The translations under genes were made by a program, and so were the position numbers. Of a stretch of 64,000 bases of DNA, positions 25,470 through 35,159 are shown in pieces; the stretch's first letter is position 1, and every line of letters starts with the position of its first letter. The DNA is from Pannonibacter phragmitetus_B (GTDB taxonomy: Bacteria > Pseudomonadota > Alphaproteobacteria > Rhizobiales > Stappiaceae): contig NZ_JBNINT010000001.1 of NCBI RefSeq assembly GCF_050510895.1, positions 1,860,001 through 1,924,000 of the forward strand. Reading direction: 5' to 3'. Below the pieces are notes generated by a model. That model worked only from the letters and a program-made list of their open reading frames with translations, was not told where the DNA came from and did no database searches.

Positions 25470-26866
25470 GCATTGCAGACATGACCACACGACAGGACCT
25501 CATCGCCGCCGCCTCCCGCTATGTCACGGAAGGCGGACTGGAAACCGATCTCGCCCGGCTTGTTGCGCACAAGTCGGTCAGCCAGTCCGAAGGCAAACCG
25601 GAAGATCTGATGGCCTATCTCACCGGCGAGATTGAGCCGATGCTGACCGCCATGGGTTTTGAGGTGGCCATTCACGCCAACCCGCGCCCCGGTGGAGCGC
25701 CGCTTTTGACGGGCGTGCGCATCGAGGATCCTGCTCTTCCCACCGTGCTGGTCTATGGCCATGGGGATGTATGCAATGGCGAGGCGCACCGCTGGCGGGA
25801 GGGTCTGTCCCCCTTCGTCCTGACCCGCGAGGATGACAAGCTCTACGGGCGCGGCACCGCCGACAACAAGGTGCAGCATCTGATCAACCTCAAGGCCTTG
25901 GAACTGATCCTCAAGGAGAAAGGCCGCCTTGGATTCAATGCCAAGGTCATCATCGAAATGGCCGAAGAGACGGGCTCCTATGGCCTCAGGGACTTCTTTG
26001 AGGAAAAGAAGGACCTGCTCGCCTCGGACGTTCTCATTGCCTCGGACGGCCCGCGCCTTGCCGCTGACACGCCGACCATGTTCATGGGCTCGCGCGGTGG
26101 CATGGGCATTGATCTCACCGTGGATCTGCGCCCATCGGACCATCACTCCGGCAATTTTGGTGGCCTGCTGGCCGATCCTGCGATCATCCTGGCCCACGCC
26201 ATTGCCTCGATCACCGACAAGCGCGGCCAGATCCGCATCAAGGAATGGCTGCCCAACAGTCTGACGCCTGACATCCGCGCCGCACTGAAGGATCTGCCGC
26301 CCCGCCGCCACGACGCGGATTGGGGACAGGAAGACCTGACGCCTTCGGAGCGCGTCTTCGGCTGGAACTCCGTGGCCGTGCTGGCCATGGCCAATGGCAA
26401 CATCGATGCCCCGCAGAATGCCATTTCCGGCAAGGCAAAGGCGACGATCCAGCTGCGCTTCGTGGTCGGTACGGATGTGGAAGACGTCATCCCTGCCCTG
26501 CGCCGTCATCTGGACAAGGAAGGCTTCCCGCAGGTCGAGGTGAAACCTTCACGCGGCGAAGGCTTCCGCGCCACCCGCTTCCCGCCGGATCATCCGTGGG
26601 TGAAATTCGTGGAACAGTCTCTGGCGAAAACAGCAGGCAAGAAGCCGCATGTGCTGCCGAACCTCGCCGGCTCCCTGCCGAATGATGCCTTCACCGAGAT
26701 CCTCGGCCTGCCCACCATCTGGGTGCCCCACTCCCATGCCGAATGCGGCCAGCACGGCCCCAACGAGCACGTGCTGCTGCCGGTGATGGAAGAAGGCATG
26801 CGGCTGATGACCGGCCTGTTCCTCGATATCGCCGAAAATGGCACCTCCCTGCCGCGCCGGGTGTGA
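25466..26866 (+). CDS. M20-family metallopeptidase/deacylase (466 aa)
   Basis: A di-zinc exopeptidase of the ArgE/DapE/carnosinase-like M20 family. Metal and catalytic motifs are visible: VYGHGDV (first His and the catalytic Asp), YGRGTADNK (bridging Asp), EMAEETGSYG (the general-base Glu pair), and a late histidine in PHSHAECGQHGPNEH. Length matches the larger M20 dipeptidases. It has no signal peptide, so it acts in the cytoplasm. Its overlap with the transporter ATPase (ATGA) makes it the last gene of the import operon; it presumably cleaves the imported peptide or amide. The true substrate is unknown. Confidence 0.93.
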   Translation: MSIADMTTRQDLIAAASRYVTEGGLETDLARLVAHKSVSQSEGKPEDLMAYLTGEIEPMLTAMGFEVAIHANPRPGGAPLLTGVRIEDPALPTVLVYGHGDVCNGEAHRWREGLSPFVLTREDDKLYGRGTADNKVQHLINLKALELILKEKGRLGFNAKVIIEMAEETGSYGLRDFFEEKKDLLASDVLIASDGPRLAADTPTMFMGSRGGMGIDLTVDLRPSDHHSGNFGGLLADPAIILAHAIASITDKRGQIRIKEWLPNSLTPDIRAALKDLPPRRHDADWGQEDLTPSERVFGWNSVAVLAMANGNIDAPQNAISGKAKATIQLRFVVGTDVEDVIPALRRHLDKEGFPQVEVKPSRGEGFRATRFPPDHPWVKFVEQSLAKTAGKKPHVLPNLAGSLPNDAFTEILGLPTIWVPHSHAECGQHGPNEHVLLPVMEEGMRLMTGLFLDIAENGTSLPRRV

Positions 26867-27306
26867 GAACGCGCATTTTCGTATAAGGGGTGAAGTCATT
26901 TTTCCGGCGCCATCCCATCAGCAGTGGTCGCCCGGGCGGAACGAAGTGAAGACCCGGGGACTACTCGCTCCAAGAGCAGTCATTGGACCTGCGGAAGGTG
27001 CGGCAAGCTTCTGATGTCACCCGGAATTCAGTGCAGCAGACTTCGGCACCTCTCTCCAAACGAGTAGACCCCGGCACGCGCTACGCTTGGCCGGGGTGGC
27101 TCCGTGCCTTTTGGCGTCGCAAAGCCAGCTCAAGGCAGTTCGACTTGCAGGTCCTGCACTTCCCCCTCAGTCACGCTTGCGTGAGCCTCCAGCCCATTCC
27201 CTGTATCCCTTGTTGGTTCTCCCGATCCTCTGCCCCATATGCGAGTGAAACTGCGTGCGGCTTTGCCGCGTGTTCACACGTCTTGTTCAAGCTGCGGAGA
27301 TCCTTG
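26867..27306. repeat. Intergenic stretch with dispersed repeats, no gene
   Basis: This 440-nt gap holds a variant of the CCGGGCGGAACGAAGTGAAG/CCCGG element at about 26929-26980 and a close copy (27061-27110) of the element at 2893-2940, sharing CGAGTAGACCCCGGC and GCTTGGCCGGGGTG. Both can fold into hairpins. The last 100 nt probably contain the promoter of the sugar dehydrogenase gene. No coding frame is convincing. Confidence 0.65.
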
Positions 27307-28430
27307 ATGCCCCTGTCACGCCTCTTCCCCTTGGTCTTGCCGCCGTTATGGCGGGCGCCGCACCTGCTGCCATCGCGCAGGAAAACCTTCTCTACAAGGC
27401 GATTGACTTCCAGATGGTAGAGGTCGCGGGGGAACTGGAGCATCCCTGGAGCCTCGCCTTCCTGCCCGATGGGCGGATGCTCGTCACCGAACGGCCGGGA
27501 CGGCTGCGGATCGTGGGCGCCGATGGCAGCCTGAGCGCGCCGCTCAAAGGACTGCCGGAGATCTATGACAGTGGTCAGGGCGGGCTGCTGGATGTGATCC
27601 TTGATCCGGACTTTGCAGAGAACAGCACGATCTACTTCTCCTATTCCACGCCGGTGGAGCGGCGTGGCACCACGCGCATTGCCAGGGCAAAGCTGGCGGA
27701 TACAAGCCTTGAGGACGTGACCGTTCTCTTCACTGCAAAGACGAAGGGTTCCAATGGACGCCATTTCGGCTCGCGGCTTGTCTTCGGCAAGGATGGCTAT
27801 CTTTACGCGAGCATTGGCGACCATGGCGCAGACGAAACGGCACAGGATCTGTCGCTGCATTCGGGCAAGATCATCCGCATCACGAAGGATGGCGCGCCTG
27901 CGCCGGATAACCCCTTCCTCAACACGGCTGGCGCGCTGCCGGAAATCTACACCTATGGCAACCGTAACCCGCAGGGCATGGCGCTGGCCCCCTCCGGTGA
28001 GATCTGGGCCAACGAGCATGGACCGCGCGGTGGTGACGAAGTCAACGTGATCAAGGCCGGGCTCAATTTTGGCTGGCCGGACACGACCTACGGGCGCGCC
28101 TATTCCGGCCTGCCGATGGGCGAAGGCCCGGAGAAAGAGGGCGTGACGCCGCCCATTCGGGTCTATATCCCCTCCATCGCCCCCTCCGGCATGGCATTCT
28201 ACCAAGGCAACGCCTTCAAGGAATGGCAGGGTGACCTGTTCATGGGCGCTCTGGCGCTGACCCACCTCAACCGGCTTGATATCAAGGATGGCAAGATCGT
28301 GGGCGAAGAGCGCCTGCTGGAAGATCTCGGCTGGCGCATCCGTGACGTACGCGAGGGCCCGGACGGCTTTCTCTATCTGCTCACGGATGCCGAAGACGGC
28401 AAGCTGGTACGTATTGAGCCAGCTAAATAA
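27307..28430 (+). CDS. PQQ-dependent aldose sugar dehydrogenase-like protein, frameshift in signal peptide
   Basis: A six-bladed beta-propeller of the soluble glucose/sorbosone dehydrogenase family (YliI/Asd type), which oxidises aldoses with PQQ in the periplasm. Visible family features are ELEHPWSLAFLPDGRMLVTE, GGLLDVILDPDF, GHFGSRLVFGKDGYLY-like RHFGSRLVFGKDGYLYASIG, YTYGNRNPQGMAL and WANEHGPRGGDEVN. The main frame has no good start. ATG 27307, with GGAG 8-9 nt upstream, reads MPLSRLFP; one extra C in the run 27327-27330 continues into LGLAAVMAGAAPAAIAQE, a typical signal peptide. The repaired length is about 374 aa. No PQQ-synthesis genes lie in the window, so the cofactor must come from elsewhere. 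Confidence 0.88.
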
Positions 28431-28432
28431 CC

Positions 28433-28663
28433 TCAATATCCGCCAGCCGAGTTGCCATCAATGGTCACCCGGCTGGCGGTGATTCCGTCTGGACCGGTGG
28501 AGAGACCGGCAGCACCGCCACGCACCTGCGTGCCGTTTTCGGGGCTGGAAGTAATCACCGCACCGCCTACACCAACTGAAGCGCAGCCAGCAGGAACAAG
28601 GGCTGCGGCCATCGCAGCGGCAAGAAAAAAGGTTCGGAGCGGTTCTGGAGCATGGCGCATCAT
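28433..28663 (-). CDS. Small lipoprotein, unknown function (76 aa)
   Basis: ATG 28663 is preceded by AGGAAG. The protein has a signal peptide with hydrophobic core FFLAAAMAAALVPAGC, where VPAGC is a good lipobox, so the mature protein begins with a lipidated Cys. The remaining 45 or so residues are glycine/serine-rich with no domain I recognise. It ends 3 nt from the convergent sugar dehydrogenase stop. It precedes hmuV on the same strand only by position, and membership in the haem operon is not implied. Confidence 0.7.
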   Translation of the reverse strand: MMRHAPEPLRTFFLAAAMAAALVPAGCASVGVGGAVITSSPENGTQVRGGAAGLSTGPDGITASRVTIDGNSAGGY

Positions 28664-28737
28664 CGGGCTTCCTGTGTCTGGAATGGAGTGATCTGCATCC
28701 TCACAGGCAGATGAAGCCGGACAGGCGCAGATCGTTG

Positions 28738-29544
28738 TCATTCAGCAGCATGCAGACGCGCATGGCAAAGATGCGGCAGGATGAAAGGCGTTCCAGGCGG
28801 CGGCACGGCGCCAACGCGCAAGGGGCAGGAATAGACCTCCGAGAGAACCTCCGTTGTCAGCGTTTCTGCCGTGGCGCCGCAGGAAATCACCTGCCCCGCC
28901 TTCAGGGCGAGCACCCGCGCCGCATACATGGCCGTGAGGTTGAGGTCATGCATCACGGCAACGACGCCGCCTCCGGCTCGCGCATAGTCTGCGGCCAGAT
29001 CCATGATCATCAGCTGATGGTGAATATCGAGACTGGCGACGGGCTCGTCCAGAAACAGCCAGCGCGGCCCTTCCGGCCCCACCGGCTCCCAGATCTGGCA
29101 CAGCACGCGGGCAAGCTGCGCCCGCTGCTGCTCGCCGCCGGACAATGATTGATATTGCCGCCCGCCAAAGCCGTTCAGCCCCACCCGCGCCAGTGCTTCG
29201 CGCACACGGGCGTCGGCCGGTGGCACTCCTGCCCCGCCAAGCCGCACCAGTTCCGTGACGGTCAGCGGAAAGGCGATGGCCGAGCTTTGCGGTAGCACGG
29301 CCCGGAAGCGCGCCAGCACATGTGCCGGAACGCGGCGCAGATCTTGGCCGTTGAGCGACACGGTCCCGTTGTGACGGTGTTCGCCACAAATGGCCTTGAG
29401 CAGCGTGCTCTTGCCTGAGCCGTTCGGCCCTGCAATCGCTGTCACCTCGCCCGCCTGCGCCTCGAAGGAGACGTTCCGCACGATCTCGCGCCCGGAGAGC
29501 GAAACGGTGAGGCCTTTCACATCCAGCGTTGCCATGTCCATCAT
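28738..29544 (-). CDS. hmuV: Haem ABC transporter ATP-binding protein HmuV
   Basis: A single nucleotide-binding domain of the FecE/BtuD/HmuV type (268 aa): Walker A GPNGSGKST, signature LSGGEQQRAQLARVL, Walker B WLFLDEPVASLD and H-loop MHDLN. It powers haem import through HmuU. The start overlaps the hmuU stop (ATGA). Last gene of the leftward hmuSTUV operon. Confidence 0.94.
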   Translation of the reverse strand: MMDMATLDVKGLTVSLSGREIVRNVSFEAQAGEVTAIAGPNGSGKSTLLKAICGEHRHNGTVSLNGQDLRRVPAHVLARFRAVLPQSSAIAFPLTVTELVRLGGAGVPPADARVREALARVGLNGFGGRQYQSLSGGEQQRAQLARVLCQIWEPVGPEGPRWLFLDEPVASLDIHHQLMIMDLAADYARAGGGVVAVMHDLNLTAMYAARVLALKAGQVISCGATAETLTTEVLSEVYSCPLRVGAVPPPGTPFILPHLCHARLHAAE

Positions 29545-30638
29545 CCCAGCGTAAAGCCCCGCCGCGTCAGCAGTATCCAGAGGAAGAAGGGCGCGCCCGC
29601 CAGCGCGGTGAGAATGCCGATGGGCAGTTCGGCGGGCGTCACGATGGTGCGTGCCACGGTGTCGGCAAGGAGCAGCAGGCTCGCCCCCAGCAGCGCAGAG
29701 GCAGGCAGAAGGTAACGGTGATCAGGGCCGATGGTCAGCCGCAACAGATGTGGCACGACGATGCCAACAAAGCCGATACCACCGCTGACCGCCACCCCGG
29801 CTCCGGTTGCAGCCGCAACGGCCACGATGCTCAGCCGCTTCAGCCGCTGCACGGGAATGCCCAGATGCCCCGCCGCCGCCTCGCCCAGCACCAGCGCATT
29901 CAGCCCGCGTGCCATGAAGGGCATGGCCGCAAGCACGGCTGCGATCACCGGCGCGCACATCAAAACCTTGTCTGTTGTCGCACCCGCAAGCGATCCCAGA
30001 AGCCAGAAATTGATATCCCGCAGCTGCTTGTCATCCGCGGTAAAGATCAAAAGGCCAATGGCGGCCCCTGCGAGCGCTGCAACGGCAATGCCTGCAAGCA
30101 GCATGGTTGCCACGTCTGTGTAGCCACCCCGCGTGCCGATCCGGTAGAGAAGAGCCGTTGTGGCAAGGCCACCGAGAAAGGCCGCAAAAGGCAACGCCAG
30201 AATGCCGAGCGAGGCCATCAGGCCGGCGGGCAGCCAGGACCCGGCGACAATCATCAGCGCCGCCCCAAGTCCGGCGCCTGACGAGACGCCGACGATGCCA
30301 GGATCGGCAAGCGGATTGCGGAACAGCCCCTGCATCAGCACACCGGAGACGGCCAGCCCTGCGCCCACAAACACACCCACCACCATGCGCGGAAAGCGGA
30401 TATCGGTGAGGATGATCCGGTCCCGCATGGCCAACGGCCCCTCGCCTTCCCGGCCTGTCAGAATGCCGATAAGTGCATCGAGGCTCGCAAGGCCCGTCGG
30501 GCCCGTCATCAGCGCCACCAGGATGGCAAGGATCAGGAGGACGGAGAGTCCGGCAATCACCAGCCGCGCCCGCCCGCTGCGGTCCCCTTCGAGAGGCCCG
30601 AGATCAACTTGCGCGGCTTCAGCTGCTGTCATGGCCAT
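29541..30638 (-). CDS. hmuU: Haem ABC transporter permease HmuU
   Basis: A BtuC/FecCD-type permease with about ten membrane helices. Family segments are DIRFPRMVVGVFVGAGLAVSG, MQGLFRNPLADPGIVGVSSG, FWLLGSLAG, GGIGFVGIVVPHLLRL and the ending LPIGILTALAGAPFFLWIL. I chose ATG 30638 because GGAG lies 8 nt upstream. It starts just downstream of the hmuT stop and overlaps hmuV. It moves haem across the inner membrane. Confidence 0.94.
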   Translation of the reverse strand: MAMTAAEAAQVDLGPLEGDRSGRARLVIAGLSVLLILAILVALMTGPTGLASLDALIGILTGREGEGPLAMRDRIILTDIRFPRMVVGVFVGAGLAVSGVLMQGLFRNPLADPGIVGVSSGAGLGAALMIVAGSWLPAGLMASLGILALPFAAFLGGLATTALLYRIGTRGGYTDVATMLLAGIAVAALAGAAIGLLIFTADDKQLRDINFWLLGSLAGATTDKVLMCAPVIAAVLAAMPFMARGLNALVLGEAAAGHLGIPVQRLKRLSIVAVAAATGAGVAVSGGIGFVGIVVPHLLRLTIGPDHRYLLPASALLGASLLLLADTVARTIVTPAELPIGILTALAGAPFFLWILLTRRGFTLG

Positions 30639-30649
30639 CTGCAGGCTCC

Positions 30650-31567
30650 TCACTGGCTGGCCGCTGCGGCCTTGTCAAAGGCGGCTGAGAGCTCACGCAC
30701 GGCATCGGCGGTACGCGGGCCGAAGCCGATCATGAAGAGCCCGTCCATCCGCACAATGGCTCCGGCCTGCACGGCAGGCGTCAGGGAAAGTGCCGCATTG
30801 GCGCGCATCTGGTTCAGCGTCGCATCATGCTGGCCGCCGCGTTCCATCATCAAAATAATGTCCGGCTTTGCCTCAGTGATGGCCTCATCGCTGAGGGGCT
30901 TGTAGCCTTTGAATCCCGACATCGCATTGACACCGCCAGCAAGCTGAATGACAGCATCGGCCGCCGAACCCTCACCGGAGGCCATGATCCGTCCCCCTGC
31001 ATGGACAGGATGAAGAGCACACGCGGCTTGACCTCCCGCTTCGCAGCAGCTTCCGCCACAGCCTTGAGATCGGCTTCCAGCTTCACCGCCAGGTCTTCGG
31101 CCTTGTCCTCCAGCCCCAGCGCCTTGCCCACCACCCGCACCTTTTCGGCAACGCCTTCTGCGGTGTAGCGGTCCGGCACCATGACGAGCGGCACACCAGC
31201 CTTCTTCAGCACATCCAGCGCTTCCGCCGGGCCGCTACCCTCGATGACCAGCAAGCCATCGGGGGCGACCGCCAGCACGCCTTCCGGCGACAGCGCGCGC
31301 ATGTAACCCGTGTCGGGCAGCGCCAGCGCCTCCGGCGGATAGGAACTGGTGCTGTCGCGCGCCACCAGCCGGTCTTCCGCACCAAGCGCATAGACCACCT
31401 CCGTCACGGCTCCGCCAACGGACACAATCCGCTGCGCCCCGGCAAGAGAGACTGGCTCCTGTGCACTGGCTTCGGGAGCCGTGAAGCCAAGGCCAAGGCT
31501 CAACAGCGCCACGGCCATGGACGTGAGCGACAGGCTGCACGGACGGGAGAGAGGAAAGCAAACGCAT
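30650..31567 (-). CDS. hmuT: Haem ABC transporter substrate-binding protein HmuT, frameshifted (about 305 aa)
   Basis: Periplasmic haem receptor of the cluster A/BtuF-like family. It shows RIVSVGGAVTEVVYALGAEDRLVARD, a central long-helix linker and, after the shift, GGVNAMSGFKGYKPLSDEAI. The frame breaks at the C run 30993-30997; one extra base turns SMQG into QGGRIMASGEGSAADAV. A second problem is at the 5' end: ATG 31567 has AAGGA 8 nt upstream and starts MRLL, but one base too many in the AAA run at about 31555-31557 stops it joining PLSRPCSLSLTSMAVALLSL, which would complete a normal signal peptide. The downstream ATG 31518 is the fallback start. Repaired length fits the family. Confidence 0.85.
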
Positions 31568-31593
31568 CGTCTTATCCTTGCAAAGCGACGGGT

Positions 31594-32678
31594 TCATTCG
31601 GCGGCAAACGGGAGTACCGCTGTCTGCGGAGCAAGGCGCGGCAGGTGTTCCACCAGTTCGCGCCAGTCACTGCGCTCATGGTTGCCCTCGCCGCGCACGC
31701 CAAAGAACTGGATGATGAGGTTGCCATCGGCGCCATAAGCTTCCAGTGACGTCACATGCCCCACATCCGCTCCCTTGCGCACGGCCCAGATCTCGCTGAT
31801 GTGGTCGAGCCGCAGATGCAGATGGAAGGTCGGGTCCATGACGTTGATCCACGGCCCCATCTCCTTGATGTTCATCACCGGACCGGAATGGATCTGCACG
31901 CATCCCCGGTTGGCAACGAAGCACATCAGCGGGATCGCGTTGTCAGACACCAGCCGCAGCATGGCGCGGATGCTGTCACCATCCACCTGCCAGGCCTTGT
32001 CCTCGCCCGCCAGTGCCAGCGCGTTGATGCGCTCGATATCGAGTTCGCGCAGGATGCTGAAGAACTGATGCGGATCTTTCATCGCCGACCACCGGCTGCG
32101 CAGATCGCCCGCCTTGCTGCCATCGACGGGGCGGCGAGGTTCAGGCCGCGGACGCTGGGGGACGGTCCCCAGGCCCGGTGCCTGGTCCGGAAGTGCCAGG
32201 CGCTCCACCAGCGCCTCGAAGGCCTCCACATTGGAAGCGGCACGCAAATGCACCTTGAACACGGCCTCGCCATGGGCGTCGAATACCTGCAGGCTGCGGC
32301 GCGGCCCTGATCTGAGGGCTTTTCCATCGCAAAGGCGTGCACCCAATGCGAAGGAAACATTCGGGTGTCGATCTGGCTGCCCAGCATCAGGCCGGTGCGG
32401 GTGCCATTCACAAACCTTTCAAACGGCCCGATTTTCTCATGAACAGCGCTTTCGTTGCGGGTCAGGGCCATCACCTCGCCCACAGCCTGCATGCCTTCGC
32501 AGATGCCGGCCATGGAGGCTCCGACGCGGCGCACGCCATTGCCGCAGAACGCGGCAACAAGTTGCGCTTCGCTGATCCCCAGCTCCTGCGCCAGATCCCG
32601 CTCGCGGCGGTCCGGATTGGCGCTGACAGCGGCGCGGATCTCCTCCGGCGCCAGATCGCGATAGGCATTAGACGTCAT
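31594..32678 (-). CDS. hmuS: Haem-handling/degrading protein HmuS (HemS/ChuX family), frameshifted (about 361 aa)
   Basis: A cytoplasmic haem-binding protein made of two HemS-type repeats, taking haem from HmuUV; homologues release iron from haem or pass it on. ATG 32678 follows GGGGGAAACA and gives MTSNAYRDLAPEEIRAA, with EVMALTRNESAVHEKIG and VHAFAM in the first repeat. The frame fails at CCC 32305-32307: one extra base gives DQGPRRSLQVFDAHGEAVFKVHL. The second half includes NRGCVQIHSGPVMNIKEMGPWINVMD and FHLHLRLDHI, characteristic of the family. First gene of the leftward operon, under the RirA-type control region. Confidence 0.88.
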
Positions 32679-32910
32679 TGTTTCCCCCGGTTTGCTGGGT
32701 GCCCTGCTGACAGCTGGCAAGCGTTCGCGCCTGCTAACGGCAGGCCTCTGCAGAACGCGTTTCAAGCATGGTGCGTGATAACAACCGGCGGCCGGAAGCT
32801 GGGGTCTTGCCTGGCAGGCCCGCCGTTCTGTTCAAATTCATCCGGCGGCCCAACCGCGCAAGATCCCGCAAAAAATGCTGATCCGCGACAGGATCGTCAC
32901 CGCCGATAGT

Positions 32911-32925
32911 TGACTTCAATATTCA
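32911..32925. promoter_or_regulatory. RirA-type iron-responsive operator 1
   Basis: TGA, nine bases, TCA (TGACTTCAATATTCA) matches the TGA-N9-TCA iron-responsive operator known for the Fe-S regulator RirA in rhizobia. It lies in the divergent gap between hmuS and the haem receptor gene, on the hmuS side of the second copy. Confidence 0.7.
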
Positions 32926-32948
32926 TCTTTTGTATCGACCGCAATACC

Positions 32949-32963
32949 TGAATACGTTAATCA
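32949..32963. promoter_or_regulatory. RirA-type iron-responsive operator 2
   Basis: A second TGA-N9-TCA site (TGAATACGTTAATCA), extended to perfect ACCTGA/TCAGGT arms (32946-32951 and 32961-32966). It is centred 38 bp from the first copy and 82 nt upstream of the receptor start. The paired arrangement fits one operator for each divergent promoter. Confidence 0.8.
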
Positions 32964-33037
32964 GGTTTTAGAGTTTGACAGTTCAGCGAGCGAGCCCTTT
33001 GCCAGCCAGCGAGACACACCAGAAAGAGGCACATAAA

Positions 33038-35158
33038 ATGACTCGCGGACGGGGCACGGCAGGGTATTGGCTGAGCGGGGTAGCGCTGATTGCGCTCGCA
33101 TGTGCAGGCAGCGCAAATGCGCAGCAGGCGCCTGTGGCAGAGAAAGCGGCAGAGAAGCCGCAGGCCACGACTGCATTGCAGAAGATCGTTCTCGGCGCCG
33201 GGCAGGAGAAGGTCGCCATCGATACGCCGCAGGCCGTGACGGTGATTGATCAGGAGCAGATCGACAATACTCAAGCGACGACCATCGGCGATATTTTCAG
33301 CCAGACACCGGGCATCACCGTCGTGGGCAGCGACCGCATCGGCGGGCAGGCTTTCAACATCCGCGGTATCGGCGATCTGGGGTCGGCGGACGAATCCAAG
33401 ATCATCATCACGGTGGATGGCGCCAACAAGTTCTTCGAAATGTACCGCATGGGCTCCTTCTTCTCGGACCCCGAGCTCTACAAGCGTGTCGAGGTTCTGC
33501 GCGGTCCTGCCTCCTCCACGCTGTATGGCGCCGGTGCCCTTGGCGGTGTCATCAATTTCGAGACGAAGGACGCTTCCGACTTCCTTGAAGAGGGCGAGAC
33601 GGTCGCCGTCCGCCTGAAGACGGGATTTGACAGCAACAAGAACGGGCTGATGACATCGGCCATTGCTGCCATGCGCCTTGGCCCCAATACCGAAGCCCTG
33701 ATCAACGGCAACTTCCGCCGCTCGTCCGATTACGAGACGGGCAATGGCACCCGTGTGGTTGGTTCGGCTTTCGACAGCTTCTCTGGCCTTGCCAAGGTCA
33801 CCCATCACTTCGGTGAGAACAACGAGCAGTCGGTGCGCCTGTCCTATGAGCGCTGGCAGAGCGACGCGGACAACACCGCCTACTCGCAGACCGGCACGCT
33901 GGATGCCTTCGGCAACATCGACCGGGAGATCACCGACCAGACTGTGGTTCTGGCCTATGCGAACCCGGCCAGCGACAATCCGTTCCTGGATCTGAAGGTC
34001 AACCTCTCCTTCTCTGACACGCAGGTCGCACAGACCAACGCCCGTGCGCCGCGGGCCTCGGTCATGCGCTCACCCGAGCTGTTCTACGATGCCGATTATG
34101 GCTACCGCACCTGGCAGGCCAAGGTCGAGAACACCTTCGAGTTCAAAGGCGATACCTGGGAAAACTATCTGACTGCTGGTACGCAGGTCAGTTACCAGGA
34201 GCGCACTGCCAGCACCAAGGGCGGTGCGGGTTGGATCGACTTCCATCCGGAAGGCACGGACACCAAGGTCGGTGTCTTTGCGCAGAATGAGTTCATCTGG
34301 AACGACCGGCTGACCATCACTCCGGGCATGCGCCTTGACTATGTGACCGTGCGTCCGGACAGCGTGATCCCGAATGCTTCAACCCAGTCCGACTACGCTT
34401 TCTCACCCAAGCTCGCCGCGCTTTACAAGTTCACGGACAGTTTCTCGGTCTTCGGCTCTGTTGCCCGCACCGAACGCCTGCCGACGCTGGACGAACTGTT
34501 CTCGACCGGCGCACGCAACACGACCTATCCCGGCGGGCGCAGCGTCAGCCTTGACCTGAAGAAGGAGGAATCCTTCAACTACGAAGCAGGCTTTGCCATT
34601 AACCGGCAGAACCTGTTCCAGGACAACGACAGCATCGCGCTGAAGACCACCGGCTTTTACAACGATCTGACGAACCTGATCACCACGGGTCCGCAGCGCC
34701 AGCGCGCGGCTGTGCCCTATTATGTGAACGTCAACAGCGCGCACATCTACGGTGTGGAACTCGAAGCCGCGTATGACTCGCGCTACGTGTTCGCCAGCGC
34801 CGCCTACAGCTGGACGCGCGGCAAGAACGAGACCACCAATACCGCCCTCACGACCATTCCGGCTGAAACGGTTGCCCTGACCCTCGGCGGCCGCATCCCG
34901 GACTACAACGTCAATTTCGGCTGGCGCGCCAATTTCACAGGCTCTGCTGATGCAGGCGCCACCACAGGCCCCTTCCCCGGCTATGCCCTGCATGATGCCT
35001 TCGTGAACTGGAAGCTCGATGAGGGCCAGTTCAAGGGGCTGGAGCTGCGCGCCTCCGTCGAGAACATCTTTGACAAGCGCTACCGCAACAATCTCTCCGG
35101 AGATGATGGCAAGGGGCGCACGTTCAAATTGTCCGTCAACAAGAAATTCGGATGGTGA
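33038..35158 (+). CDS. hmuR: TonB-dependent haem/haemoglobin outer-membrane receptor
   Basis: A 706-residue outer-membrane receptor: signal peptide ending GSANAQQ, a TonB-box-like LQKIVLGAG, the plug domain (FSQTPGITVVGSDRIGGQAFNIRG; LRGPASSTLYGAGALGGVI) and a 22-strand barrel ending KLSVNKKFGW with the typical C-terminal aromatic residue. It imports haem into the periplasm with energy from TonB-ExbBD. ATG 33038 lies after AAAGAGG; an upstream ATG only adds 21 untypical residues. Two RirA-type boxes lie upstream. The stop is 1 nt from the next gene start, so the operon continues through exbB-exbD-exbD-tonB. The haem assignment rests mainly on the hmuSTUV context and overall family resemblance. 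Confidence 0.92.
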   Translation: MTRGRGTAGYWLSGVALIALACAGSANAQQAPVAEKAAEKPQATTALQKIVLGAGQEKVAIDTPQAVTVIDQEQIDNTQATTIGDIFSQTPGITVVGSDRIGGQAFNIRGIGDLGSADESKIIITVDGANKFFEMYRMGSFFSDPELYKRVEVLRGPASSTLYGAGALGGVINFETKDASDFLEEGETVAVRLKTGFDSNKNGLMTSAIAAMRLGPNTEALINGNFRRSSDYETGNGTRVVGSAFDSFSGLAKVTHHFGENNEQSVRLSYERWQSDADNTAYSQTGTLDAFGNIDREITDQTVVLAYANPASDNPFLDLKVNLSFSDTQVAQTNARAPRASVMRSPELFYDADYGYRTWQAKVENTFEFKGDTWENYLTAGTQVSYQERTASTKGGAGWIDFHPEGTDTKVGVFAQNEFIWNDRLTITPGMRLDYVTVRPDSVIPNASTQSDYAFSPKLAALYKFTDSFSVFGSVARTERLPTLDELFSTGARNTTYPGGRSVSLDLKKEESFNYEAGFAINRQNLFQDNDSIALKTTGFYNDLTNLITTGPQRQRAAVPYYVNVNSAHIYGVELEAAYDSRYVFASAAYSWTRGKNETTNTALTTIPAETVALTLGGRIPDYNVNFGWRANFTGSADAGATTGPFPGYALHDAFVNWKLDEGQFKGLELRASVENIFDKRYRNNLSGDDGKGRTFKLSVNKKFGW

Positions 35159-35159
35159 C

